Source: Ruminococcus sp.
GTDB lineage: Bacteria > Bacillota > Clostridia > Oscillospirales > Acutalibacteraceae
Direction of reading: 5' to 3'
DNA: 5,045 bases
NCBI GenBank assembly: GCA_017380355.1
Contig: JAFOED010000066.1
Coordinates: 1 to 5,045, forward strand
Shown here: piece by piece, positions 4,952 to 5,045 of the stretch
Numbering within the stretch: position 1 is the stretch's first letter
Layout: every line of letters starts with the position of its first letter
Translations under genes and position numbers: made by a program
The notes under the pieces: model-generated
The model's input: only the letters and a program-made list of their open reading frames with translations
What the model was told of the DNA's origin: nothing
Databases searched by the model: none

Positions 4952-5045
4952 TCGATGTTTGTGATATTCATGTGATGAAGCCGCTGCTGGCAGAGCACGG
5001 TTTTCATTTTTCCAAGGCCAAGGGCCAGAACTTTCTGACCCAGCG
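4948..5045 (+). CDS. rsmA: 16S rRNA dimethyladenosine transferase RsmA (KsgA), N-terminal fragment
   Basis: The last 98 bases encode the first 32 to 33 residues of a protein cut by the window edge. The segment LLAEHGFHFSKAKGQNFLTQ matches the N-terminal signature of RsmA/KsgA (hydrophobic-x-x-x-G-F-x-x-x-K-x-x-G-Q-N-F-L), the stretch that precedes the SAM-binding motif. The enzyme dimethylates two adjacent adenosines in helix 45 of 16S rRNA, using S-adenosylmethionine, late in small-subunit assembly. The ATG at 4948 is set by AAAGGCGGGG 5 nt upstream and a complete promoter before it. Codon choice (CTG, AAG, GCC, CAG) differs from every gene to the left, supporting a different genomic source for this end. 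Confidence 0.88.
   Translation, partial: MIDVCDIHVMKPLLAEHGFHFSKAKGQNFLTQ

Noticed and set aside
1..5045. CRISPR array, tRNA, rRNA or insertion sequence
   Set aside because: No regularly spaced repeats, cloverleaf-like segments, rRNA stretches or transposase-like frames were seen on either strand.

Overview
The window reads as a low-GC Clostridia-type genome (Oscillospiraceae/Ruminococcaceae-like) from position 1 to about 4,800. The evidence is the gene families (a PcrA tail, DUF5685, a J-domain protein, and an ECF-S-like membrane protein), strong AGGAGG-type ribosome binding sites, AT-rich codons and consensus sigma-A promoters. The last ~245 bases differ: by hand count GC rises from about 37% (4561-4800) to about 52% (4801-5045) and codons become CTG/AAG/GCC-rich.

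Layout. (1) 1-105 is the C-terminal end of a pcrA/uvrD-type helicase gene. (2) 106-195 holds a long imperfect hairpin whose 3' arm contains the Shine-Dalgarno of the next gene. (3) 196-1032 encodes a 278-residue cysteine-rich conserved protein of unknown function. It ends at a perfect 10-bp-stem bidirectional terminator shared with (4), a convergent HAD-IB-type phosphatase gene (1071-1652, minus). (5) 1653-1799 is a divergent promoter region. (6) 1800-3840 is a tight three-gene operon: a DUF5685 protein, a J-domain protein with a cysteine-dense tail, and a small multi-pass membrane protein resembling ECF transporter S components. (7) From a near-consensus promoter (3842-3870), a secreted protein with two SH3b domains, a Thr/Pro linker and one Big2 domain is read from 3908. 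Its reading frame runs into (8) a GC-rich palindromic repeat (4801-4869), followed by a separate promoter and the first 33 codons of rsmA (4948-5045).

How the genes might work together. The DUF5685/J-protein/membrane-protein trio is the only clear operon and has no assigned function. The DUF5685 protein carries two Asp-rich helical motifs (D104xxxD108 and D203xxxD207xxxD211) that look like those of squalene/phytoene-type prenyl synthases. The J-protein has 10 cysteines in its last 26 residues and ends in Cys-Cys, an architecture like eukaryotic cysteine-string proteins. This is the best candidate for undescribed biology here, but any functional link is inference.

The right-end junction looks more like a metagenomic assembly chimera, or a recent recombination at a repeat, than a native gene fusion. 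The last ~50 residues of the SH3b/Big2 reading frame should not be trusted as protein.
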